DNA of 64,000 nucleotides from Phytophthora hibernalis (lineage: Eukaryota; Oomycota; Peronosporomycetes; Peronosporales; Peronosporaceae). Location of the stretch: NCBI GenBank assembly GCA_012656075.1, contig JAAKBF010000001.1, forward strand, positions 434,001-498,000. The letters are read 5' to 3'. This document shows, piece by piece, positions 10,068-21,924 of this stretch (position 1 is the stretch's first letter; every line of letters starts with the position of its first letter). A model generated the notes under the pieces. The model was not told the origin of the DNA. It ran no database searches and saw only the letters and a list, made by a program, of their open reading frames with translations. Made by a program: the position numbers and the translations under genes.

Positions 10068-11781
10068 ATGTCGGCGTCTCCCAGCAAGAAGCAGAAAGTG
10101 GACGCTCTGCGGACGGCGGACAACCTGATCGATGGGTCTTTTGTTGCCTCCAAGTCAAACCAGTACCTTAACGTTCTCAGTCCGTCCTCCGGTCTCGTAG
10201 TCGGCAGATGTGCGCTGTCCAATGACGAAGACGTGCAGTTGGCAGTAGCCACAGCCCTCGAAGCCTCCAGCCAATGGCGTCAGACGACCGTCAAGACGCG
10301 CGCAGCTGTGGTGCTCAAGTTCCACGCTCTAATGATGCAACACCAAGGTGAGGAGGACAATTAATTGGTAATTGAATCAACAGGAGGACGTTAATTGTTA
10401 ACTGACACAAGTTAACTGCTGCTGGTAGACGAATTGGCGGACCTGGTGGTGCTGGAGAACGGCAAGAACCGCACGGAGGCGCTCGCCAGCGTCCTCAAGG
10501 GCAACGAGACCGTGGAATTCGCTTGCAGTCTGCCACAATTGGTGCAGGGCCGCACCTTGCAAGTCTCGCGTGGCATCACGTGTCAAGAAGTGCGTGATCC
10601 ACTGGGCGTTGTGGCCTGTATTGTGCCTTTTAACTTCCCTATTATGGTCCCCATGTGGACGGTCCCCATCGCCCTGACAATGGGCAATTGTGTCATCTTG
10701 AAACCCTCCGAGAAGGTGAAGCTCGTGGTAGAGTTGGTTATTGTACGGAGCTAATGTGGGGTTTTGAATTCAGGTGCCATTGACGATGGCTCGGGTGGCT
10801 GAATTGATGCTGGAAGCTGGAGTTCCCAAGGGCGTCTTCCAGGTGAGGTTGATTTTGGAGGGTTGGTGGTGTATGCTGACGGTTTTGAGTGATTTGTTAG
10901 ATCATTAATGGCACGGTGGATCCGGTGAACAGCTTGTGTGACCACCCGGATGTCGCTGCTGTCACGTTCGTGGGCTCAAGTCACGTGGCGCAGCTCGTTG
11001 CACGTAGATGTCGCGCTCTTGACAAACGAGTGCTGGCTCTGGGAGGAGCGAAGAACCATTTGGTGGCTCTCCCGGATGCAGACGTTGAAGTCGCTTCCAA
11101 GGATATCGTCGCCTCGTACGCAGGCTGCGCTGGGCAGCGTTGCATGGCGGCGTCAGTGCTCTTGCTGGTGGGAGACTGCTCGGAGCTGCTTGATAAGATT
11201 GTCGAGAAGTCCAAGGAGCTGACTCGTGGAACCGAAGCTGGCCAAGTTGGCGCTCTAATCGATGAAGCCTCGAAAACGCGAGTGCTGAAGTACATCAACG
11301 AGGCGAAGGCTGCTGGAGTGGGTGTTTTGGTGGACGGCCGATCGTGGGCCAAGGAGTCGAAGGGGGTGTGGGTGGGGCCAACCGTGCTGCTTCACTCGAA
11401 CCCGAACGATGCCGCCATGAAGGAAGAAATCTTTGGCCCAGTTCTCTCGGTATACCAAGTGAGCTCGTTCGACGAAGCGCTGCAGATCGAGAACGGCAAC
11501 GACTATGGAAACGCTGCCGCCATTTACACGTCGAATGGTGCGTATGCTGAATACTTCCAGTCGCGTTTCCGCGCTGGTATGATCGGAGTCAACATCGGCA
11601 TTCCCGTACCGCGCGAGCCGTTCAGCTTTGGCGGCATGTACGGAACGAAGAGTAAGTTTGGCGATATGGATATCACGGGCGACGGCTGCATCGAGTTTTC
11701 TCTACGCGCCGCAAGATTACCTCCAAGTGGAGCACGGTGATCAACCCGGGTGATGCGGCCAACTTCAGCGGTCAGCTCTAA
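10068..11781 (+). CDS. ALDH6: Methylmalonate-semialdehyde dehydrogenase (ALDH6 family)
   Basis: CoA-acylating aldehyde dehydrogenase of valine and pyrimidine catabolism, converting malonate or methylmalonate semialdehyde to acetyl- or propionyl-CoA. Four exons fit: 10068-10347, 10429-10715, 10774-10842 and 10901 onward, with GT-AG introns of 81, 58 and 58 bp. Family signatures are NFPIMVPMWTVP, LGGAKNHLVALPDA and the catalytic cysteine in AGQRCMAAS (about residue 293). Read as is, the protein ends at 11740 with an aberrant tail. Shifting by one base at the T4 run 11696-11699 restores the family ending (ITSKW) and a stop at 11779-11781, giving 505 aa. The upstream ATG at 9978 would add 30 basic residues that could be a mitochondrial presequence, but the initiator argues against it. 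The enzyme is usually mitochondrial. Confidence 0.88.
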
Positions 11782-11967
11782 GCGAAAGAAAAGCTTTTTC
11801 AAGCCGAAGGAATTCTACTTGAAGTGCATGAATCATCGAGAAAAGCCGTCAAATGCAGCGAAAAGATTTGTATTTCACACCAATGCTCTGATATTTTACT
11901 GGTGCTGCACCTTGTCAAACCTTGCGCCATAACCTTGAAAACAGTGTTGGTAATTAGCTTCTGTAAG

Positions 11968-14900
11968 CTACGACGTAGTTGCGGTGCTGCTCGTCGCGGT
12001 AGTACTTGTTGTGGTGCTAGTTGATCCACGAGGAACTAACTCGAGAATGCTGTTGTTCGGAACAGCAGCACCAGCTGAAATGGTAGGGTACGAGACAAGC
12101 GTCCACTCCTTGTTGCCAGACGCTATGAAGAAGGGCAATGAGCCAGCCCAGTGACCGTAGGAAATTGCCCACGCAAAAGTTGTAGTGCTCTCGACTGTTA
12201 ATTGAGCCACTTGAATGTCGTTGTACTGGATAAGTTCACGAAGGGCTGCTGTCAACGAAGTTGGGTCAGCTTTACTGGATGCAGAGACTGCGACTCCATC
12301 GCGTGTAAGCGCCAGCGGAACGTGTAGATCGCTTAAATTTGACGCAGATCCCGTGTAAATGAGTCTTTGAAGCTTTTGCACGGGGGTAATGCTCCATTTA
12401 CCGACGGAAGTGTATTTCGAAGCCAACGAAGACCATGATGAAGACAGAACGGGGGCAAGTGCGAGCGGGCAGGCACTGCGGCTGTAACACGCACTTGCGT
12501 TCACGAGTTTGCGCCAGGACGCACCGTTCACGTCCACACTTGAGGTGCCATTGATAATACTTGCTGGAAGACACGCATTCACGCCAGCTTCGAGCGAAAG
12601 CTTGGTGCCTACCTCGTCACCTCGGACAAGTTTAAGAATGGCATCGGCCAGCGACGTCGAAGATGTCGAAGAATCCGTGGCAACAGTAACAGTTGTGGAA
12701 GTTTGGTACTGCATGACGCAGTCGGCCATGGCAGCGCACTTGGCATCGCGGAGACATACATCCAATGCTAACCGCTTGCACTCAGCGCACGTCTCAGTGG
12801 GCGTGGGGTCTGTGGTAGCCGCATAGGGAACCGGACCACCAGCAGATACATATCGAGCGCGTATCGTTGGCGTTGTGACTGTTGTAATTGTGGCTCCAAC
12901 CGCTTGTGTCTGCGCATCGCTAGCTACGACTGTCAAAGTGGGCAACGGGCCCACTAGACCATCATAGTAGAGATCGACAGAGAAAGCACCGGTAGTGTTG
13001 GAGTTCACAGCAGCCGTCACTGTTCCCATATACTTCGCAAAAGTGCAAGAGCGTGAGATAGTCGTCTTCACCGATGCCGAGGTGGCGTTGTTCCACAAGG
13101 GCAAGTAGCAAACCACACGACTTCCAATAGCCACAGAAATATTCACCGGGGTGCTAGTCGGAACGGGGAAGGTCCCGGCTCCAGACTGCGGTTGCACGTG
13201 GTGTTGGCCCTTACCGCTTCCCCAAACCAATTTGATTCCCGACGGAATCACGATGCTCGTGCTCGGTGACTGCATTCCACACACGCGTTGCAATTGACAT
13301 CGAATAGCACTGGTAAACAGCATGAGGGAATTCACGTCCACCGGAGCTGCTGCAGATCCAATCAGACATCCGTTAAATAGCGAATATAGGTCCTCAGTCT
13401 CACTTGCTGTTGCTGTAGCATTTACCAACTGTGACACCGGACTCTGAATTGCTGAGAGCATACAAGTCTTGAGGACAGCACACCCTGATTCGTTCGTACA
13501 CCAGTCCAGAAGTTGCTGGCAATGCGCACAACCATCAGCGCTCTTCTCCGTGACGTCCGCGATACCAAACTCGAGATAGAGTAGCAACTTGCTGACCTTA
13601 TCTGTGGCTCCATTCCGCAGCAAGCGGCTTTGATGGCGTACAACGACATTCAACGCGCTCGTCGAGCTACTTGAAGCATTAGCAGGTCTAGCAATACTCG
13701 TGACCGTAGACGCCGCATCTCCAGAGGCGTGAAGCTTTACAGAAACCTCTACTTTCACGAGCGTAGCGTTATCGTCCGTGCTTCGGAAGTTGAGAGCCAT
13801 ATCGAGATGCTCTGGGGTGATGCCTTGGAGCGTCCAAAGCGGTGTAGAGGAATTCCCTAGCCGTACAATGGGTGCTGCTGGCAAGGAAGTCGACGTTGAA
13901 TCATCCACGAAGAATGAGGTGGACGGGAAGAGGTTCCATGACACTGCGTCTATGGACTCAGCACTTTCCAGCCAAAACTCCTGACTCAAGGTGTTGCCCC
14001 AGAAAACTGTCGTCGTGAAAACTCCCGTGAGGTCCATGCTACTGAGTGTGACGTTCGGAGGGTATATCACGTCCTGTGGCAGTGTGGTGGCATATCGATC
14101 GGGGTCGTACTGGAAACGCTGCTTCTTACGACGTAACGCGTTCAACGCGTCTTCAGACACCGCAGCGAGTAACGTCGCGGTATCCACCACAACTCCAGGA
14201 AGCGCTGGGTTTCCAACGGGAAAGGTATCGACATTCATATAGCGAAACACGTACGAAATCAGTGTCGGGGCAAACGATGCAGACGCTGCTAGTAACAGGG
14301 AGGCTAACGCCGCTGAGAGCTCCGTCGAGGCAAAGATATAGTCCAGAAACATGGCTGGTCGAGTCGTACTAACAATGTCACCAGCGACAAGGCGCGTAAG
14401 ATCTCCATACAGCAGGAGGTTAGCTAGAGCCTCGCGTTTTAACATCGAAGTGTCCACTGTTGGTGGCAACCGCAAGAAGAACGTCTGGTTCACTTGCAGA
14501 GTCGAGTCCGATGCAACGGTTGCTGGACCACTTGCTGTAACATAGCTCATATTGAAAGCCCCACCCAGGAACTCGGCCACACCGCGTCGCACTTGAAACA
14601 CAACACTCTGCGCGAGCTTTGCAGGGTCGTTGACATTCCGGAAGAACACGCTGAACGTCAAAAATGACGCATCTGTTGGTGTCGCCGCCGAACGAACCGA
14701 GGGAAGTTTGGTGCTGACTTGTAAAGCGTGAGGACATCAGCACTGGAGAGTGCCTGGCAAGTCACCACACTGCTTTGAAATACAGTGACAACGTGCCATA
14801 GCGGCTCTGATTGATTCTTGACCCCAGCAGCATCGAGAACAGCAGATTCCAAGCTCTTTCTAGCGCCGCTGCAAGTCCCGTCGTGTTGAGAGGTGCTGGT

Positions 14901-15211
14901 GCCACAGTTGTATTGAAGGCCAGGTTCGGGTCTCCGATCAAGAAAAGCACTTCATACGTCGCTCGGCTGGCGCTGTCCACTTGAGTTGCATTGCGAACAC
15001 TTATCACAGTGACAGCCCCCGTCGTGAAAAATGCCTTGGTTCCGTTAACGAGAGCTGGTTCCGTCAACGACAGCTGCAGGAGACTTGCATTCGGCCAGCG
15101 GAGCTGCATGAACGCCGGTGAAGCATGTAGCCATGGATCTGTAGCAACAACGTCATACTGCGAGACCAAAACTGCAAAGAACAAGAACCACAACGTCAAT
15201 CTGCTCGTCAT
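11968..15211 (-). CDS. Large secreted protein with cysteine modules (family A member 1)
   Basis: Not a family I can name. The ATG at 15209-15211 opens a signal peptide (TLWFLFFAVLVSQYDVVA). One intron, 14714-14765 (52 bp, GT-AG), joins two frames into about 1063 aa. The protein is rich in Ser, Thr and Asn with many N-glycosylation sequons. It carries two C-x2-C-x6/7-C-x5-C-x5-C modules (GCAHCQQLLDWC... and TCAECKRLALDVC...), each followed by a Val/Thr-rich, probably beta-sheet region, and a Ser/Thr tail that looks like a cell-wall or linker segment. There is no second membrane span. The C-terminal third resembles that of the gene at 25702-29155 in cysteine spacing and in its closing motif. 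It is probably an extracellular or wall protein; function unknown. Confidence 0.7.
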
Positions 15212-15446
15212 CTTGATGCTGCCCGGGTCTGATTGGGATCTGCGCTGGAACCGTCGCGATCTTGTGAAGCGGTGCCGTGCACGCTGGAGGACACCCCGCG
15301 AACGAACAAAACCCACATTAGATTATCGTAACTTATTTACCTTACCTTGGTACAAACCTTACAGCTCCTAAGAAGCTCAATACATACAGCAAGCGAGCGA
15401 TGCTGAACTCTGCGCTTCCCCATGGCGGAAGAGATCAGTCGCTCAC

Positions 15447-18083
15447 TTACTTTACCTCGCCGCTGCTGGCGGACGACATGTTGCTGGGTTCACGATGCTC
15501 GTAGTTATCGCCGCCCAGTACCGGCGTTGAAATGTACGTGAACGTGTCGAACATGTCGAGATCAATCGTGTATCGCCCGGTGTCGCTAGAACGCACGTCG
15601 GGCGCGCCGATGGCGGACTCCATATCCGTTGACATATAAGCACTATGTTCCTGCTTGCTGACCTTACTGGCCTTGCTGCTGCTGCTGAGATCTCGCACAG
15701 AACCTGACAGCGAGCTTGAAAGAGATCGGCGCCATTCCAAGAGCACGGGCTCCAGCATCTCCAGCACAGACTGACGGCGTTGTTGACTGTCCTCGGGGCG
15801 GCCAACGCTAAAACGATGCTGGCGATACTCCTGCTCCATCACTATGGTCTCTAACTGGTCCAGATCGTCGATAGGCAGTGTGTCACAACGGTCATCAATG
15901 TCACCTCTCGTCCGCTTCGCGCCACTGATACTGCGCGCTCGCAGCTTGGCATCGACGTGCTTATCCTCTGATGGGCGTGCAATGGCTTGCGCAGCACGCT
16001 TCACTTTCTGGCCCAAGTGCCGAACTGAATGCGTCGGCCAAAACCCCGAGGACGACGAAGACGAGCACGAAGACGACGAGTAGTTTCCAGGAGAATGTGC
16101 CGTCGCGAGTGCAGCAGAATTGGGAGAATAAATCTCCGGGGCAGCCATAGTCGTTTCGTTCATGCTGAATGGAGACTCGGGCAGTCCCCGGTTATCACCG
16201 TCTGAAGACTCGGGTACTTTATCCAAGTTTTTGCGGCCCTGACCGTTGCTAGCTGTACTCACACCACGAAATCTCGTTGCTGGCTGCTCCGGGCGACCAC
16301 CTGGGGCCCCGGAAAGCACACCACTTGCACGGGCCTGCAACGCCTTGTTGTCTTCGAACCATGAAGCATCGATGTCTCGGCCACGGGTTTCTGGCCCCAT
16401 GAAGAAAATAAGGGGAATCAGAATAATGGACACTCCGCCGCAGATAGCGAGCATCATACGCTCATCGTGCCACGACCACGCTTCATCGCCCATTACCCGT
16501 CGCAGTACGAGGTAAACTCCAGCGAACATACCAAGATGCCCCCAGCCCGCAGCACACGAGAGACCCAGAGCTCGAGTGAGGAGAGGAAACTGCTCGCCAG
16601 TGAAGGGAATCAGCGCACCAATTGTTCCGCTTGTCGTCAACACCATCATGCCCAATGCCAGTGATAACTCAAACCATTCACCGTCTTCCTGCAGCAGCAG
16701 ACCCGATACCATCATGACGGCTCCACCGCAAAATACAAACAGCGCCGACGTTCCGCGTCGACCCACGGTTTCTATCATCAGGGCCGCAAGCAGCAAGCCA
16801 GGAAACGTCATAGCGGACCAAAAGAGCTGGTCTCCAACGCTGAATCCCGTCCCGATCGCGTTCACTTTGAAAAATGTTCCAGCCATCATCAACGTCGTCA
16901 CAATGGACGCGCTCAAGCACGTGAACTCCACAAACCAGAAGAGTAAAATAAGCGTCGTCCGTGCTGCCAGCGACCTCGAAAATAGGACTGTCACGCGACG
17001 CGCGAGTCCACGCAGGAACGACACATCTACCGAAGGCGCCAGCGTGTCCGAAGGGGTTCCTGGGTCCTCAGAACTTGGCGTGCACACCTGGAACTGATAC
17101 TGATGTTGACTCTGAGCTCTCCTCGCCGACGCGCGTTGGCTCTGACTGCGTTTCTTAGCTGCTCCAGGTCCTGCATAATTGTAACTCTGCCTTTCACTTT
17201 CCTCCTGTCGTAAATCCAAGTCAAAGTCGGAGCCCGAGTCGGAACTGCTCTCCAAATACCGTTCATAGCTCACTTGTGGCCGCTGCGACGGCGGCTCGTA
17301 CAAACTGGTAGGGATGGTCACTCTAACCTGCCTATTAACCCCGTGGGCTGTCTCGATCTTCTCCAGCACATACAGCGCCTGCTCCGATCGACCCACACTG
17401 GCCAAGTACTTAGGTGACTCCTCCAGAGCCAAGTACATGACCGCCACAAAGAGCAGCGCGAAGGCGCTGAGCACGCCGTACGTGGCTCTCCAGCCGAGTC
17501 CTCCTTCTCCCAGAGCTGCACCTGCTAGTTGTCCATACCCTACAGCTCCAAACACTCCCAGTCCAGCTATTGACACCGTCAGCACTGTCAATCTCCCTCT
17601 TGTCCTCGTAGGAGCGTACTCCAACGCCATCGTCGCCAGCAGCGCCAACTGGCCACCAATGCCTGCACCCGCCAATAGTCTTAACGTCACAAAAGACGCG
17701 TAATTCCACGCTCCAGCTGTGAGTGCATTGACTACGAGCCAGAAACTCATGGCGCTTAGGAGCACTGGACGACGGCCGAAGTGGTCGGCGCACGCTCCGA
17801 AGCTCAGACAGCCAGCAGCTCCTCCTAAGAAGTAGACGCCCAATAGGAGAATCACTTGGGCGGTGCTGGTAAGTACGATGTCTTCTTGGGCGGCTGGGAG
17901 CGCGTACAGGAACGTGAAGATGCCGACCATCGCCAAGAGCCAACCTGTTCCTAGGAGGAGAACTAGACGCGCGTAGAAGGGCGTGAGGCCTACGCACCGC
18001 AGCCAGGAGCGACTGGAGGCGTCGGACGGGAGCGCGTCTAGACGCTGGCGCACGTGCACCAGGAGGTCCCCGGCCTCGGCCAT
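15447..18083 (-). CDS. Major facilitator superfamily transporter (sugar/phosphate/SV2-like type)
   Basis: An 878-aa single-exon frame from the ATG at 18081-18083. The first half shows about six membrane helices (from residue 35) with the MFS loop signature DHFGRRPV between helices 2 and 3. A Ser-rich cytosolic loop (about 255-360) follows, then six more helices with the second-half motif ETVGRRGT and the PETRGRDID block that closes the sugar-porter type. The C-terminal 300 residues are a Ser-rich, probably phosphorylated cytosolic tail, longer than in typical 500-aa members. It moves a small solute across a membrane; the substrate cannot be told from sequence. It is convergent to nothing nearby and separated by 235 bp from the secreted protein gene. 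Confidence 0.85.
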   Translation of the reverse strand: MAEAGDLLVHVRQRLDALPSDASSRSWLRCVGLTPFYARLVLLLGTGWLLAMVGIFTFLYALPAAQEDIVLTSTAQVILLLGVYFLGGAAGCLSFGACADHFGRRPVLLSAMSFWLVVNALTAGAWNYASFVTLRLLAGAGIGGQLALLATMALEYAPTRTRGRLTVLTVSIAGLGVFGAVGYGQLAGAALGEGGLGWRATYGVLSAFALLFVAVMYLALEESPKYLASVGRSEQALYVLEKIETAHGVNRQVRVTIPTSLYEPPSQRPQVSYERYLESSSDSGSDFDLDLRQEESERQSYNYAGPGAAKKRSQSQRASARRAQSQHQYQFQVCTPSSEDPGTPSDTLAPSVDVSFLRGLARRVTVLFSRSLAARTTLILLFWFVEFTCLSASIVTTLMMAGTFFKVNAIGTGFSVGDQLFWSAMTFPGLLLAALMIETVGRRGTSALFVFCGGAVMMVSGLLLQEDGEWFELSLALGMMVLTTSGTIGALIPFTGEQFPLLTRALGLSCAAGWGHLGMFAGVYLVLRRVMGDEAWSWHDERMMLAICGGVSIILIPLIFFMGPETRGRDIDASWFEDNKALQARASGVLSGAPGGRPEQPATRFRGVSTASNGQGRKNLDKVPESSDGDNRGLPESPFSMNETTMAAPEIYSPNSAALATAHSPGNYSSSSCSSSSSSGFWPTHSVRHLGQKVKRAAQAIARPSEDKHVDAKLRARSISGAKRTRGDIDDRCDTLPIDDLDQLETIVMEQEYRQHRFSVGRPEDSQQRRQSVLEMLEPVLLEWRRSLSSSLSGSVRDLSSSSKASKVSKQEHSAYMSTDMESAIGAPDVRSSDTGRYTIDLDMFDTFTYISTPVLGGDNYEHREPSNMSSASSGEVK

Positions 18084-19032
18084 GGCGAAGGAGGAGCTCT
18101 TTGAGTAGTGGTGAAAGTCAGTGACATGCGGGCAGATGGGTTGGGACAGAGGGTGGAACTTGTGAAAGTTGATAGTTCGGGGAATGGAGGGAGAGGGGAG
18201 TTGTGGATGCGTGGGGAGTGCACTGTGAAATGTGATAGACCTGTTGGATACGAGGGCATTACACCGAAAACGGTGGATATGGTCCGGTTATGCACGTATG
18301 AGACGTCAGCAGGTGATGGCATGACTGAATTACAAACCTAGCCGCAAAGTGAACGAGTACATGTAGTTGCAGCAGCCACAAATGTAGCCAATTCATGTTT
18401 CTGAAATTACAAATGTAGCCTACTATGTATATGCTTGGGAAGTTTCTTGTTTCTAACTCAGTGACAAGTAAAATATAACGATACAGTCATGGTGGATGAG
18501 GAACCTACAGATGATCTTTGAGTGATAAGTAGCTTAATAGACCCTCTGAATTTCTCTCTCAAAATACAACGTGGGCAAGAAGCCCAGCGCGTGCGTCATC
18601 CGATTTAGAACGGAGGTATACTTTGATTTGCATGCTTCTAGATTCTTTTTATTCTGATACTGGCTATTTGGTCTCATGTACAGGCTTGCAAAGAACGGCA
18701 AGCCCTGCGTCACAACCAAGGGCCTCATTTTAATGATGGAGGAGTTCGACCCTGGCAGCGCAATTACGCTGCCCTTTACTTATGGACAGCGCGCTTTCTT
18801 AAACGAAACCGGCTCGTCGTTAGCAGAGTGACGCACAGATGCACCCACGAGGCGAGTGCATCTGATCAGAGTGGTTAAGGTAAAAGGTCTAAAGCATAAT
18901 TTACCTGACAAAGATCACTTGCGACGAAGGGGTCAGTTGGCATGGAGAGAGCATCAAATGCTTGTGTAAGTTGCAACAACTGTGGCAGCGTGGGAACCGC
19001 CACGCAACGTCTGCAACTGTGCTCTGTTGGCA
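18084..19032. other. Intergenic region, no gene seen
   Basis: Promoter side of the MFS gene and repeat-like spacer. Open frames are short and lack codon bias. A hairpin with 8-bp arms (AGATGCAC/GTGCATCT) lies at 18837-18863. Confidence 0.45.
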
Positions 19033-19290
19033 CCAGGGATGGCACAAAAATATTTAAATATTTTTACGGCCGATAAAAATATCATAAACATATTTTTATA
19101 TTTTTATTTAGCGCTAGGTACGATTTCATTGACCGTGGCACTTTCTCTCTACTCGTTGAAGTTAGGGCGTGCTTTCGAAGGGGTTTGAGCGAAAAATATT
19201 TTTAAGTCGAAAAATAAAAATCATTTTTATTTATTTATTTTATATTTTTATATCGATAAAAATCGTTCGAATATTTTTATGCCATCCCTG
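19033..19290. mobile_element. hAT-type MITE with perfect target-site duplication
   Basis: A 258-bp AT-rich element bounded by perfect 11-bp terminal inverted repeats, CAGGGATGGCA and TGCCATCCCTG. It is flanked on both sides by the identical 8-bp sequence GTTGGCAC (19025-19032 and 19291-19298). CAGGG ends with 8-bp duplications are the mark of hAT transposons. The interior holds long A/T runs that extend the inverted repeat imperfectly (AAAAATATTT and its complement). It encodes no transposase, so it must have been moved in trans. Perfect ends and duplication suggest a fairly recent insertion. Confidence 0.9.
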
Positions 19291-19494
19291 GTTGGCACTG
19301 CCAGTAAGGTGCACCGTTGACGTTGACCAGCTTACGTGCGTCTGCTTCATTGTCAAATTGACAATGTCAATGCTGTCAGTGGCAGGTTGGCACCTCAGGT
19401 AGTGGGTTGCATTTGAGAGTGACCTTCAGTGTAGCACAACGACCAACATTCCCATCAACTTCAACTTGACCCAACATGGATACATGTATTCATC

Positions 19495-20153
19495 TCACTT
19501 CTTCGAGCCTTGCGTCCAGGACCGCAACCTCGAAAGCCTACTGCGACAGGATGTCGATCCACGTGATGGTGCCTCGATTTTCGACTGACGAATTTGGGCA
19601 GGATCTTCATCTTCGAGTTCGTCGCCTTCAGCGCCGCCAAAGAGGTCCAGGTCGGCCTCACTGGACCGATGCGTAGCCGGCATGGAGTTCACTCTTGCAA
19701 GTGAACGTTGCGCTTGAGACGAAGGGACTTCGACCATGGAGTTGCGCAGTTGATTGCCCCGGCGAGTTGAGCCTCCAGGATACAACTTCTTGGTGCGCGT
19801 TGTCAGAGCAGTCCGCGCATCGTTCAGACTGGACGACAGCGTCGTGAGGCACGAGCTTAACGCCTCCACACTCGAACTTCGCCGACGCGGCTTGACATGT
19901 TCGTTCCATTCGTCGTCGTCGAAGTCGTTTTCATCCCCGTAAGGATCGACGGGTTCTTGTGGATCTGCCTTTCGTGGTGAAAACCGAGGGCCAGCGAAAG
20001 TTTGGGTGTCATGCTCGCTTCGCAGCAAATGTGAGAATGCACAAGTCTCTGTTGCACCGACACTTCATTTACCGAGTCGATCACTCTAGTTTTTAAGTGA
20101 GTGCAGCCAATCGAACGCCTTGCGGTTTCTGTCGACATGTCCATGATGGACAA
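19495..20153 (-). CDS. Hypothetical acidic/Ser-rich protein or fragment
   Basis: Two overlapping minus-strand frames (one from the ATG at 20151-20153, one covering 19495-20028) give a Ser/Thr-rich protein. It has acidic patches (DPYGDENDFDDDEWNE, GAEGDELEDEDPAQ), a run that looks like adaptor or trafficking proteins, and two Arg/Ser stretches. No domain was recognised. The frames do not join without a small intron or an indel near 20000-20030. It may be a short gene or the remnant of a longer one. Low confidence in both ends. Confidence 0.35.
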
Positions 20154-20473
20154 TCCGATCCAACACGAAAAAATCAGCGGTAGGAAACGCTTGACCGATA
20201 TCGGTCTTCATGTGACATCGTCGATGCTGCCCTTCAGTAAAGTTCACATACAGTAAAGGGCTGCTGCATTCCTAACATTTTTTTCTGTAAGAATCCAACA
20301 AACCAAAAACACTTTCTAGCACGCTATGAATGCAGTCACTTTCGAATCATGTTTAGTTGTTGCCGCGTAGGGCAATTATTTGATGTCATGTTTGCCACTG
20401 CGCGGAATGAATAACGCGTTCAACTCAGTTGAGCGTTTCAAAGCAGCAAACCATTTGAGCCGCTTGAGAAATT
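20154..20473. other. Intergenic spacer
   Basis: About 320 bp, AT-rich near 20270-20330, with no coding signal seen. Confidence 0.4.
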
Positions 20474-21924
20474 TTATACGGCTCTCATCTTGTTCAAACG
20501 CACGGCCTCAGCGAACTCGGCAATGGGGTTGACGGTCCACATGTTGGACTTCGTATTGTTTCCTGTCTTGCCATTTTCTCGCTCGGTCTCGGCCTTCAGG
20601 GAGCTTTCGTAGAAAGCCAAGTGGCCACCCGACTTGGTCGTACACAGGATCACATTCGGGTTGGCTTCCACCTCGTTGTCCGTTGGCAAAGCCGAGCTAA
20701 TACTGATGGGGTCATCCTCGGCATTGATGCAGAGCAACGGTACACGCACACCAGGCAGCTTTTTCACCGACCCGGCGTCGCTGTAGTAGTCGTCCACAGT
20801 GTCGTAGTGGAATACATGCTTGGTGAGCGTATCGTCAAAGTCTCGCACAGTACGAGTAGCCTTGATAGCCTCCAAATTAATGCCTGAGTGATCCCTAAAC
20901 TGTTCCGCTGCATTGCACTGACAACAAGACCAAGGTTAGCCATTCGAACCCGTATTGCGATAGTATCATGGAAAACGAACGCACCTTGTCGAAGAAGAGC
21001 TCGCGCAGGTTGTTGTTGAGCGCCTTGTCATACGTCAGCCGATTGAAAAGCGACCCACCGAAGTTGGCCGAGCACTTGACCAAATCGAACGGGTTCCCCA
21101 CCGAGACAGCTCCAGTCAACGGCGTCTGGTCGCCATCCTCGCCCAAATACTTGACTAGCACATTGGATCCCATCGAGAACCCCACCCCAATGAATGCCTC
21201 TCGAGAAAATTCGTATTTCTCGTGCAGTTGTTGCAACACGAAGCGGAGATCTCCCGTGTACGCGCTGCAAAAGAGTTGAGCGGTAGTAACCGGGGTGTTG
21301 GCACATCCTCTGGCGTTCAGCACCACACACTGCCAGCCTAGTTCCTGCAGTCGAGCGATAGAGCTGCGGATGTAATTCTCGGGACTGCCACCCGTCAGTC
21401 CAGGCAGCAAAATCACCGTACGTCGCGTAGACTCCACATCTTGCAGCCACGTCGACGAGGGTTCTCTTTTGGCTGCTTCAGCCTCTCTATCGGACAAAAG
21501 CGCCCAATCTAAAGACACGACACCGCCGTCTGGCAACGTCAGCAATTGGCGTCTGTAATTGACCTTGGGTCCACGTTCATCATAAGCGAAGCGAACAGTC
21601 TGAAGGTGTCCGTTAAACAAACGCCACGGCGGATAGTACTTGTTTTTCGCTACAACAGAATAGTACACCGTTAACCAACAGTTATAACTCTCAGAATATC
21701 ATTGCAGAGCGCTCACTGATGGTCGGGCAGTGCGAGAGCAGCTTCTTGTTGTTGTCCGTGGGTCGGTACACGAGTCGAGGGGTCTCCGCCGCTCGTAAGA
21801 AGTGCCAGCGCATGAGAATCGGCAGGAAGGAGCGTCCGAAGGTCTTCCGAGTGACGTAAATCAGCACCAGAAGCAGTAAGAGCCTTGAGCGGCGCGACAA
21901 CAGGCGAGTATTCACGTTCCCCAT
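20474..21924 (-). CDS. Alpha/beta hydrolase, ABHD1/2/3 (YheT/EMB8) type
   Basis: Three exons: 21717-21924, 20985-21649 and 20474-20917, with 67-bp GT-AG introns at 21650-21716 and 20918-20984, give 438 aa. The N-terminus has one membrane anchor (RLLLLLVLIYV, residues 13-24). The family motif PPWRLFNGHLQT follows, then LLPGLTGGS (oxyanion region), the nucleophile elbow GFSMGSN with Ser228, Asp359 or Asp360 in NAEDDPIS, and His390 in SGGHLAF. The full catalytic triad is present. Members are membrane-tethered esterases or phospholipases acting on lipid esters; the exact substrate is unknown. Start at the ATG 21922-21924. Confidence 0.88.
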
